A DNA stretch of 64,000 nucleotides from Simmondsia chinensis (taxonomy: Eukaryota > Streptophyta > Magnoliopsida > Caryophyllales > Simmondsiaceae), in contig JAGTTD010000012.1 in NCBI GenBank assembly GCA_018398585.1, forward strand, positions 23,011,036 to 23,075,035, written 5' to 3'. Below the pieces are notes generated by a model. The model was not told the origin of the DNA, made no database searches, and saw only the letters and a list, made by a program, of their open reading frames with translations. The position numbers and the translations under genes are program-made. Numbering within the stretch: the first letter of the stretch is position 1; every line of letters starts with the position of its first letter. Positions 54,742 to 64,000 of the stretch are shown here, piece after piece.

Positions 54742-55360
54742 GGATATCAAAAATGGACCTATGATCGTCCACTTGTATACCAAATATCAAGAGATAGAAC
54801 TTCTCATAAAGACATAAGTTAATTTGTAAAAATGGATAAGGAAAGAAGAACCAATTCAAAATTATGCCTTTCATTAGAATATTCATCCCTTAATAAAAGG
54901 TATGGCAAAGAGCAAATATGCCAAAATACAAGCCTCTGTGGGTCGTGTTCCTCATCTCTCTCTTTATGTTTTCTTTTGCAGGGCCTATGAGTCACATTGG
55001 GCTAAGGATCCCCAATTAGCGATGGGTTGCTGCAGCTACTTTACTTCTAGTTCAATCCAATTGGGGCATGCAATAGCCAACGACCCTACTCACTAGACAA
55101 ATAAAAATACAAACCTCTCTAATTATGTAACTATTAGACGACTTAAGTTGCAAGCTTTCAATAAAAGCATCCTAGCTCGACTTCTTTTATGCTCAATTGA
55201 ACATCACTCAAAACCAAATACAAAATTATGACAAGCAAAAAATACTCAAACAATTTCTCACACTCTCCCTCGACCCGGTTGCCCCACGAGCGCCCATTTA
55301 GAGCACCTCACCCTTCCTTAGACTTTTTCTCTCTACCACATTTCCTCTTCTCCCAACTTA
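54742..55360 (-). mobile_element. 5' leader and possible LTR of Gypsy copy 2
   Basis: This continues the Gypsy sequence cut by the Tat-like element at AGGAG. The part 55140-55360 matches 10245-10450 (AAGTTGCAAGCT, ACAAGCAAAAAATACTCAAA, TTCTCACACTCTCCC). A 64-residue ORF at 54902 appears incidental. No primer site was found. Confidence 0.4.
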
Positions 55361-55364
55361 ACCT

Positions 55365-55500
55365 ACAACAACAGCAATAAACCTAGTGCGTGCAAGGCTC
55401 CCACCATGGCAGAGTCTTGAGGATTAAATGTACGCAGGCTTACTCCTACAGGGTGCTACCCTAAACAGCGACCATTTCAGACGGCCCCTAACCCTAAAAG
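55365..55500 (-). mobile_element. SINE copy, minus strand
   Basis: On the minus strand it contains CTTTTAGGGTTAGGGGCCGT, AACCTGCGTACATTTAATCC-like sequence, GGTGGGAGCCTTGCA and the tail TTGCTGTTGTTGT, i.e. the SINE 3' module. Its 5' part is diverged. No clear target duplication. Confidence 0.6.
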
Positions 55501-55779
55501 GTAAAATAGAAAAATAATTATAAAATCAAGTTCAAAATTAGAGTCAAGTCAAATAAAGTAGTACTTGACATAGAAGCATGTAAGCAACAATGAAGCACCG
55601 ACAATAGCGAACACGGAAGCCTAAGGGCATTTGTGAACTGACATTGTTGTCCTACTGACTCATAACACAAGTTAAAAATTGAACTTTAATTATTTAGGTA
55701 AACATTCTCACCACATTCTCATCAAAAAAAAAAAAAAAGAAAAGAAAAGAAAAACAAACAAATCTTACCATTTCTTGGA

Positions 55780-55862
55780 CTTTTTTAGCAAACTATCACA
55801 AATTTTAAAAAAATTTAGCAAATTGTCACATTTTTTAAAATATTTAGCAAACTATCACAGTT
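55780..55862 (+). repeat. Short tandem repeat (TTTAGCAAACTATCACA)
   Basis: TTTAGCAAA(C/T)T(A/G)TCACA occurs three times with about 33-bp spacing, directly upstream of the palindrome at 55914. Confidence 0.8.
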
Positions 55863-55913
55863 TACTTTTCACAGGTGGGTGCACGTCATTTCGGGTGGGG
55901 GATAAGAAAACAC

Positions 55914-56040
55914 GGGTTGTTGCACTCCATCAGGGAAGTCGTGCACTGTTGCACCCATCCCAATGATCGTGCAACTTGTTGCACGACCTTTGGGAAGGCG
56001 TGCAACAGTGCACGACTTCCCCGATGGCGTGCACAACCCC
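55914..56040. repeat. Long imperfect palindrome with GTGCAC/TTGCAC motifs
   Basis: A perfect 21-bp inverted pair lies at 55934-55954 and 56000-56020 (arm GGAAGTCGTGCACTGTTGC plus AC). Outward the arms extend to about 55914 and 56040 with a few mismatches (GGGTTGT, CCATC). The loop of about 45 bp contains a second hairpin CGTGCAA-CTTG-TTGCACG. It is GC-rich and CpG-rich in an AT-rich area. Confidence 0.88.
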
Positions 56041-56193
56041 CTGCCACCGGGAATCCCTCTTGCACTGACACCGAAAATCTTGCTTTCGCTTTCTAACCCG
56101 TGACCCCCTGTCGTGCACCCGTGACTCAGTTCCCTTCTTCAACCTTAGTTCCCTTCCCTCATTTCTCTTCTTCAACCTCATTTCCCTCAACAT

Positions 56194-56203
56194 CTATATA
56201 TAC
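56194..56203 (+). promoter_or_regulatory. TATA-box candidate downstream of the palindrome
   Basis: CTATATATAC lies about 155 bp after the palindrome, followed by a CT- and A-rich leader-like stretch (to about 56310). No ORF follows, so this may belong to a lost gene or an LTR. Confidence 0.25.
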
Positions 56204-56309
56204 ATCTCTCATTTTTATAATTTTTACAACACTCACTTACTTACATATTTTAATCTACCCGGGTTTCATCTAAGAATTTCACTCTTCCTTTCATTTTCAC
56301 TACTATGTA

Positions 56310-57403
56310 AGTTGTTATTATCGTTAATTTTTTAGTTCTAGTTTTATTTTTATATCTTGACATCGTGTTTCTTTATTGATAATTATTATTTTTGTGCTTT
56401 TATTAGATTAGTTTTATAAATATTGTAAATTTAATATATGAAATAGTATATTATAATATATGTTTGTTAATATATACTGAAATATATTGTTAGAAAAATA
56501 TTATGTTATTTGTTCTATTGTTATTTGATTAAAGTTAGTATATATGTAATCATATTTGTTTTTATGTTATTTTGAAAAGACCTAAACTATGCAACCATAA
56601 ATTATCGACAAATAACTTGATAGTTTTATATTTGAATGTTTTAATATTATTGTGACAATGTTAACCATGTCTTTGTATTTTAAAAAAAGTACAACCTTGT
56701 ATTATTGTTTATGTACATTAAATTTAGTTTAAAGTGAGAAACGAATTTTATAAGATAAATTCATAGATTTGATAGATATGTAAATATATTGGAGCAAAAA
56801 CTAACAGAAGTTAACATTGTTAATATGAAATTATAATATTGTTACATAATTTATTATAGAATTATTTATTATTTAATTAATTAATACATCATTAGGTAAT
56901 AGGTTTTAAATTTTTATTGTGAAATATATTTTTTAGATAACTTATTACGTGATTATATTAATATTATATGTAATAAGTGTAGTTCAAATTCTATGTATGT
57001 TAGTGAACTAATTTTTTAAATATATAATTATCTTTTAAATATTTATAATATGTTTGCATATTTAAAATTTTTTTTAAGTATCCTATATATTAATTTGAGG
57101 CTGTTAATCTCTCTAAAATTAAGCAAACTCTCATCCCTTAATTTTAGAGAATTCAATTTTTAAACATAAAAAAAAGAATTAAAATTCTTATATAACTTTC
57201 AATCTATATACTTAATCACAATTTTTTTCTTTTCCTACAACTTTACCTCTCTATTCCCTAATTTTCTAAGCCTTTTGTTTTAAAATATTTAAAAAAATCT
57301 AGCTATCTTATCTATTAATTAAAAGTTTTCTCCAATCCTAAAATTCAGAAAATCTTACATTTTATGATTTTAATAATCTATATATTATTTAGCTTTAGAG
57401 AGA

Positions 57404-57404
<1 letters not shown>
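56310..57404. other. AT-rich stretch, nothing recognised
   Basis: No ORF of note and no repeat that I can name. A/T content is very high throughout. Confidence 0.5.
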
Positions 57405-57434
<30 letters not shown>

Positions 57435-57446
57435 GGGGGGGGGGGG
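57405..57446 (+). repeat. G homopolymer, 29 G, C, 12 G
   Basis: Like the other long G/C runs in the window it follows a GA lead (AGAGAGAA). It could form a G-quadruplex. Confidence 0.9.
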
Positions 57447-57492
57447 AACACAATTCCAACACCCGTCCCACTACCCCTGAATGTCACTTTTA

Positions 57493-57689
57493 CAACCACA
57501 ACAACAAACCCAATGCCTTCAAGGGCTCCCGCCTAAGCAAGGTTTGGGGGGTAGATGTACGCAGCATTTCCCCTTCAGGGAACAACCCTGAATATAGGCT
57601 GTTTTCGAGGACCCCTAACCTGAGAAGCAGGTCGACCGCATAGAGCAAATGACCTGGCAGCAGGAGAGTAACAGATGAGTAGGGCCCTT
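57493..57689 (-). mobile_element. SINE, 197 bp, most complete copy, target duplication AATGTCACTTTTA
   Basis: A 13-bp direct repeat flanks it (57480-57492 and 57690-57702). On the minus strand it starts AGGGCCCTACTCATCTGTTA, has GGTCGACCTGCTTCTCAGG as a possible tRNA-like box B region, then GAAAACAGCC, ATGCTGCGTACATCTACC, GGCGGGAGCCCTTG and the tail TTTGTTGTTGTGGTTG. Confidence 0.85.
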
Positions 57690-57702
57690 AATGTCACTTT
57701 TA

Positions 57703-58920
57703 ATAAGTAATAACTACCTATTAGTATCCATTAATAAGAAAGAGATATTTTCAAAAACTAGAAAATCTTTTTATTGTAACTTACAACCAAGCTACTGTTG
57801 TTTTCATTTTTTATTGTGATGCTTTGCATTCTTTCCCCTCCATTTTGCTTTATCTCACAAATAACCCATTGGTCAAAGTTTGGGTCGAAGTCCCATATCG
57901 CACAGGTGCGTAACACATTATTAAAATTATAATGACTTTAGAGTATGCATATCAATTATATGCAGTACATAATCTATCTATTTTATATATTAAATAGGAG
58001 TACTAGAAAATAATATAACCATCCATGTTCATTAGCTTGGATAGAGGGTTAACACTCCTCTTACAGGTCCACATTTCACAATATTTTCATCGTTCTATAT
58101 TGAAATAAAATATCACCTAATTCTACTGATGCTTGGGATCACACGTTTTATCTTAGTGATTGGTCCACTCCAAAATTGTTTAATTTATTTTGTTTATTTT
58201 AGTGATACACGTTTTATTTTTATCAGCTCTTTAAGTGTTGTGCAATCAAAGTTATGGCTTATAGTACAAAATTTAGTAAAAGCACCAAAATTTTCAAAAA
58301 ACACGTGGCAAGGTAAGTCTAATTAAAATGGGTTTTTTAAGAAATCACACCTAAACTTTTAAAATTTTTTTTAACTCACATCTTAATATTAACAGCGTTA
58401 ATATCCGGTTGGCTTTTGAAAAAAATGAAGAAGATAACTTTAAAAAAATTGAATCCACATCTAAAATAATATTAAAATATTTCAAAAATATTTCAAATAT
58501 CTAAAAAAAATTAAAAATATTTAAAAGGTTATTTTTACGTGCAAAGAATTATTTTAAAATACCACATAAGCAAAAGCTAACATATGCTAATGGTGTTATA
58601 CTAAGTGTGACATTTAAAAATTTTGAAATGTTTATCTGTGACTTTTAAAAAATAAAAAGATCTAAGTGGTTTTAAATAGGGCCTAAAATATGCGTAATTT
58701 TTAGTAAAGAAATCCTTTAAAATATTCTTGCATCTAATGTGGTATGACATTTTTTTTCTCCAAAAAAAAACACATATCAAGGTTAGTCTATCTATTTGCG
58801 ATGACATTTATGTAATCGTATTTATTTTTTAATATTGTATGTAATAAGTGTAGTTAATATTTTGGGTAATTAAATTACTGATTTCCTTAATTTTGTTATT
58901 GGGTAATCACACTAGAAATT
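57703..58920. other. AT-rich leader region before the MULE gene
   Basis: No gene. It probably includes the 5' terminal region of the MULE, but I could not identify a long terminal inverted repeat because the partner end is not recognised. Confidence 0.4.
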
Positions 58921-61335
58921 ATGGCGTGCAACGTAGTCACATTGTTGTGTCATTATGATGGAAATATGGTGCACAATGTTGATAGTGTTGATTACATAGG
59001 TGGAGGATAGTTTGTACTCACGGCACGGTCTGGAATTTCTCTACCGGAGTCGAAAGGAATGATGCATGAACATACTGAGTGGGATAGTAACATAATTGAC
59101 ATTCTGATCACATGGAAAATGTTGTTGTCTCAAAATCCTGTGCGATATACAACTGTTGAGATCACTTTCTCAGGGGCTTTGAGGTCCATGTTCGAACTTG
59201 TTTTAGGAACGAGGGTGACATTCGTAGAACTATACGTAAATGCTGTGAATGTTGTAGGTAGCTCTCAACAGCATGTATCACATTTTCAATTCGAAACTGC
59301 TGGCCCCATGGTGGATGTTTCATTGGTACAAGGGATGGTTGCAAGTGAGGATATAAGTATATTTGATAGGGCGTATGCCAACAATGATTCCGAGGCATCG
59401 GATGACGATGCAGATGTTGGTATCAACGATTGTGAGAACGAACCAGATAATATGGACGGGCCTAGAGTATTCCAACCCCCTGTTCCCTAGTTTGAAGATG
59501 TTTCCTGGGCAGATGAGGCAGTCTGTTCTGGTTGGGAAGAATGTAGAAGACATGGGTCAACAAGATCTGGTTTGGAAGAGGGACAACTTTTTCAAACGAA
59601 GGAGGACTTAGTCAGTGCTGTGAATTTGTGGCATATTAAGAAGGAGCTGTAATATGTGGTGCACAGGTCGTGTCCTGAATACGTAACCCTAAAGTGTATA
59701 CAAGAACCACAATGTAAATGGTATCTGCGTGGGGCGCTAAAACAGAGCATAGGACAATTAGAGATATCAGTTTTGAAGGGGCCACATACATGTTCCACCA
59801 CTATATTAGCAGAAGACCACCGTCAACTGACCTCAAAGTTTGTTGCAGATATGGTGCTTCCTATTGTGTCTGCTGATCTGAAGATCAACATTGCATCAAT
59901 TCGAGCAACAGTGAAAGAGCAGCATGGGTACAATATTTCGTATTTTAAAGCATGGAAAGCTAAGCAACAAGTGTTTGATCGGTTGTTTGGCTCACACGAG
60001 GAAGCATTTTCGATGCTCCCGAAGCAGCTGAATGTGTTGTAACAGTCAAACCGTGGCGCTACTGTCGAATTATAGTTTAAGAGCGAAGAAGCCGGGGAAG
60101 GACTGTTTCACGGAGCTTTTTAGGCATTCGGGCCATCCATAGAGGGTTTCAAGTGTTGCCGTCCATTGATTAGTTTGGATGGTACCCATTTGTACAGGAA
60201 ATACATTGGGAAGTTACTGGTAGCTATCGCATTTGACACTAACAACAGTCTGTATCTATTGTGTTTTGCTTTGGTGGATGAGGAGAATGGATGGAATTGG
60301 ACTTGGCTTCTGTTATGTCTGCGGACCTATGTGACAGGCGATCGCTTCCCAATGTGTATAATATCTGATCGACATGCTGGAATCAAGCGTGGGATGTCAC
60401 TCATTTGGCCGGAACCTGAAGGCTAGCATCGGTACTGCACTCACCATCAAGTGAGTAATTCAACCACATATTCAAAAATCCTAGACTGAAGAATAGGTCG
60501 AGTGCGATGGCAAGGGAACCTTCTAGGAGAAGGTTCGATGCTATGTACGACCATTTGATCCACGTCAATGATGAGGTCAGAGAGTGGATAAAGAGAGAGC
60601 CAAAAGAACGATGGGCACTTTCGTACGATGGTGGCTATCGTTATGGTAACTTGACCACTAATATATTGGAAGTGTTCAACAGTATGCTCAAGGGGGGACA
60701 AGCACTCCCGGTAACGGCCCTTGTGGAACTGACATTTTTTTCAATGCAACAAATACTTCATCAGTTGTAGGGATCTTGCCGATGAGTATTTTTCATGGGG
60801 TTTGCTATGGCCACCCATAGTTCTCGCTGAAGTATAGCACGCTACCATGAAATCAAGGATTTATATGGTGACGTTGTTTGATCGAAACACCTTGCAGTTC
60901 CAAGTAACAACTCCTAGCTGTCAGACTGAATCGGGGGTTAGAAGGGCGATTAACAACACGGTAACGCTGACTGAATGGAGCTACACTTGGGGTGCACGGC
61001 AACTATTTCTTCGTCCATGCTCACATGTCATGGCGTGTTGTACGGCATGTAAGATCGACTTCAGACAGTATGTTGATCCGCTGTACAGCCTTACCATGTA
61101 CGCAAACACTTATTCTCCATTGTTTCACCCCCTTCCTTATCAGTCTTTATGGCCAAAGTACGCTGAGCGGGAGGTGGTTCCAGATCCTAGTAGGTCGAGA
61201 ATGGGTAGTGGACGGCCGAGATCAACCAGGATAAATAATGAAATGGACGCCAGGGAGGGCACATCCGAGAATAAGTGTAGCATATGTGGTCAGAGAGGAC
61301 ATAATAAAATAACATGTCTGAATAGACAGCGGTAG
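58921..61335 (+). pseudogene. MULE (MuDR-type) transposase with SWIM and CCHC zinc fingers
   Basis: The ATG at 58921 opens MACNVVTLLCHYDGNMVHNV; a TAG follows at 59008. The same frame continues to 60429 with further stops (59488, 59650, 60040 and others). It shows the MuDR DNA-binding part (LFQTKEDLVSAVNLWHIKKE, CKWYLRGAL, GPHTCST, VKEQHGYNISYFKAWKAKQQ) and the MULE catalytic part (ISLDGTHLYRKYIGKLLVAI, WTWLLLCLR, ISDRHAGIKRGM). After a deletion or frameshift: GYRYGNLTTNILEVFNSMLK, then GARQLFLRPCSHVMACC (SWIM with its first C-x-C changed) and CSICGQRGHNKITC. It would cut and join the element in the nucleus; this copy is dead. Confidence 0.9.
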
Positions 61336-61529
61336 TTTTGTAATTAGGTTCATAGATGTATCCCTTTCATTTTTATAAGCAACACATGTAATATGTACTA
61401 CTACCAATTGTAAATAGATGTAATACATGTAATCTTATTATTGTGTTGCGATCGATTGAATATTATACTGTTTTTAATTATATTTTTAGTTCATGTATTC
61501 TGGTAACTATTTTTAATTTTTGTACAGAT

Positions 61530-63625
61530 ATGGCAAGAGGACGAGGACATGTTTCTAGAAGTCGATATGCTAAGCAGAATTCGAGTCCAGATGATGACTC
61601 AGCGTTGCATCTTCAGGCCAACCATCGGTTGGAAGACATTTGGAATGGAGCGGTATGTTAATAAATAATGGTTAGCAGTAAAAGATAATGTTTAAATTTT
61701 TTGAATAGTTGATTGACAGGCTTGATGTTTCATGTTACAGGCCGACAATGAGATCAGGGGGAGGATACACTGTCCCATAGCGCCTCATGAATTAGTACGA
61801 CCTCATATCGTAGAGGCTGGCTTAATTAGAGTGACCCAAATAGGTCATATCCAAGTTGATAACGCCTTGATTACTGCTTTGGTGGAGAGGTGGAGGCGAG
61901 AAACTCATACATTCCATTTACGTATTGGTGAGATGACACCAACACTGCAAGATGTAACCGTCTTACTAGGTCTACGTGTAAATGGTGGGGCAGTCATTGG
62001 TGGCATGGACTACGATTAGAGGAACCTCTGCCATGTTTTACTGGGTGTAGATCCTATGAACCACTTGCGTGGCAGCATGATCAGGACGACATGGTTGAAT
62101 GCAGTGGTAGAACAGGGACCCCCAGCTGACGCTGATGAGTAAGTGCTGTTGCAGCACGCAAGATTGTACATCCTCCATTTGATCGATTGTGTGTTGTTTA
62201 GCAACAGTACTGGTAGTTGGGCATCGCTCGTCTACCTACCATTACTTAAAACAATAGAGGGCTGTAGTTAGTACAGTTGGGGGTCAGCAGTGCTCGCCAA
62301 CCTATATAGACAATTGTGCCGATGTTGCATGCGGGGCGGCAGGCAACTAGGCGGATGTGTTTTATTGCTCCAGTTACAGATTGCAATTCATGTTTAATTT
62401 CCTAATGTGTAGCATGATCCCAAATCGATCAATTTATCATGTGCGGTTTTGGTCGTGGGAGCACTTACACATCGATCGACCACTTATCACTGCCCACTGT
62501 CACAATCAAGGTGCAGCAGGTGATCCTCCACCGCCATTGGGTGCTCAGTAAGATCAAATAGTTCATTACTATGTTGCTTTGATGTACACATAATATTATG
62601 TATCTATCTTAATATAATTCACTGCATATTTCATCAGCTGGAGTGCCGCCTTGACATTCCGCCAGTCTCCAAGGCGCAGTCACTCCTTATACCGAGACCA
62701 ACTCGATGTCCAAGAGCCTCATCAAGTATATACATGATGAATACATATTTCTTTGTCGATTAATATTTACTGTAATGACCAAGTCATTTTATATGGTCGT
62801 AGGTTAATTGGACGCCGCACATGCAATCCAGGTTGAACGCCTTGCCTGCGATTTGTGTCGAGGGTCGTCACATCCAGCGATATGAAGGACCTTTGATATT
62901 CATTGGCATAGTAGAATTACACCGCGCCAATAGAGTGCTGCGTCAGTTTGGATTGACGCAGCATATCCCAGATCCTATCGACACTCTCGACACGTTACAT
63001 CATTTGTCTCGTCATGGCAAGCACGACAAGAACTGGGTTGTCTATCATGAGAACTGGATCGAGTTGTGGGACTCACGGGAGCATCGTATCGCCGACGTGC
63101 AAGATCCACCGACATCGCCTAAAGTGTACATAGAATGGTACTTATCTATAACTAGGCGTGTCATCGCACAGCGTGAAGTGCAAGTTCTACGCCACCCCCG
63201 GCTTGTTTATGAACCAAGAGGAACCGTATTCAACGATTAGTAAATACTTTGAAAACATTTGTCCTGTTACTTATTATACATTTTATTTTATTAACATGTA
63301 AAGTACTACGTGCTAGGTCGATATTTTTAAACAATATGCTAGAAAGTGTGCTCAGGTGCTATGTAATAATGCTTGCCACACTATAGAGTCTCTCTCCACA
63401 TATATTCTTACTCGTTGGAGTAGCACAACGGATGCTGTTGGTGAGGGACATAATTTCAGACATATTCTGCAAGATGAAGGTATCGACTATCATAATCTAC
63501 ATGTTGCGCGAAGAAGTGGACATGAACTTCCTCAACGGCACAGTTTTTCGTTTCAAATGGAGTCCACACTCTCAAGACATCGTGGTGAACTCAGTCGTAG
63601 ATCCATGTCAAATTTTGATTTTTAA
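61530..63625 (+). pseudogene. Plant mobile domain (PMD, MAIN/MAIL-like) gene of the MULE
   Basis: The start is the ATG at 61530 (MARGRGHVSRSRYAKQN). A GT-AG intron at 61653-61740 joins HRLEDIWNGA to ADNEIRGRIHCP. Then come ALVERWRRETHTFHLRIGEM and TPTLQDVTVLLGLRVNGGAV, the PMD signature. Past a TAG at 62017 the same frame reads LLGVDPMNHLRGSMIRTTWL, QHARLYILHLIDCVLF, YLPLLKTIEG and YSWGSAVLANLYRQLCR. Later exons show FWSWEHLHIDRP, RHIQRYEGPLIFIGIVELHR, ANRVLRQFGLTQHIPDPI and YIEWYLSITRRVIAQ. The family includes Arabidopsis MAIN and MAIL proteins involved in silencing and genome stability; PMD genes are also found inside MULEs and Gypsy elements. Confidence 0.87.
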
Positions 63626-63639
63626 AATGTACATTACTT

Positions 63640-64000
63640 TAAATTTAGTACTTAAATATCTTACAGTTTATTAAATTTTTGTAATTTGTACCCTTTTAGC
63701 AAAGTTTAATACATTTTTATTAAAAATACAAAAGTGAAACATAATTATGTCAATGTAGGTATTTTAGCTAGAATCTAATAATTTTGTTGCCAAAAAGAGT
63801 TGATATAGATTTCAACAATATGCAACTAACTTACATCAAATTTCGGTAATATTTATTTTATTTTAATTTAGTGAATATTTGCTCAAGATGTTAAAATGAA
63901 ACATGTACCATATCGAAGCCACCACAAGCACTAAATACAATTAAAGCGAATTACATCAAAGACTTTATTGGGAGGACTATACAATCATTAATGATCACAT
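63640..64000. other. AT-rich end of window, nothing recognised
   Basis: No ORF or motif that I can name; it may hold the 3' untranslated part or terminal region of the MULE. Confidence 0.4.

Larger units (their letters stand above)
28640..55360 (-). mobile_element. Gypsy copy 2 (minus strand), opened by three nested insertions
   Basis: Pieces in minus-strand order are: possible LTR/leader 54742-55360, gag 39990-38600, protease 38204-37983, RT start about 36340-36250, and RT end 29009-28661. They are separated by the Tat-like element (target duplication AGGAG), the hAT-type element (CCCGCAAG) and the Athila-like element (GGCAC). Joining across each insertion restores continuous Gypsy sequence. 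Every coding part carries stops. The left end near 28640 is not defined. Confidence 0.65.

Noticed and set aside
57888..57900. Upstream sequence element of plant snRNA genes (AGTCCCATATCG)
   Set aside because: One mismatch to RTCCCACATCG, and no snRNA-like sequence or well-placed TATA box follows.
62016..62204. 62-residue minus-strand ORF
   Set aside because: It is opposite the PMD gene, which continues in the plus frame through this stretch.

Overview
The window is nuclear DNA of a flowering plant, probably a eudicot. It is AT-rich and made almost entirely of transposable elements in several stages of decay and nesting. I found no gene that looks intact and host-encoded. Evidence for a plant: CACTA, MULE and hAT elements with plant-type domains (TNP2, DUF4218/DUF4216-like, plant mobile domain), Copia and Gypsy elements with plant-type tRNA primer sites, TTG-tailed SINEs, a plant 5S rRNA fragment, and fragments of a plastid-type CBM20 protein gene and an F-box gene. 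I cannot name the species.

Layout. 1-8363: a CACTA (En/Spm) element on the minus strand, ending at 8363 with a CACTA-like terminus; it holds a possible organelle insert (about 2021-2455) and LTR remnants (about 5456-6868). 8364-10237: the 3' half of a Gypsy-type element, apparently split by the CACTA. 10238-12285: Gypsy copy 1 (minus), decayed. 12286-14592: CACTA-like debris, one SINE and AT-rich DNA. 14593-27124: a possible hAT-like element broken by three Copia 5'-half copies (A +, B +, C -), a CBM20 gene fragment between A and B, and a gag-protease-only Gypsy-type element (23846-26930).

27125-28640 is AT-rich with degenerate repeats. About 28640-55360 is a second copy of the minus-strand Gypsy, opened by three insertions, each with target duplications: an Athila-like gag-protease-only element (29015-35950, GGCAC), a 947-bp hAT-type element (36762-37708, CCCGCAAG) and a 14.7-kb Tat-like element (40019-54736, AGGAG). 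The Tat-like element carries sense gag-protease-RT-RH-INT, an antisense gene, a tandem array of about 113-bp units broken by a TRIM-like element (50083-52653), and an antisense F-box pseudogene beside its 3' LTR. 55361-57702 holds two SINEs, a long palindrome and a poly-G tract. 57703-64000 holds a MULE with a SWIM/CCHC transposase and a second gene with a plant mobile domain.

Nearly all coding regions keep one reading frame over kilobases but are cut by in-frame stops, several at codons where C-to-T change would create them. This fits decay by deamination of methylated cytosine. Most of the retroelements here lack reverse transcriptase and integrase; only the Tat-like element and the decayed minus-strand Gypsy copies show RT. 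All coordinates, boundaries and identities were read by eye.
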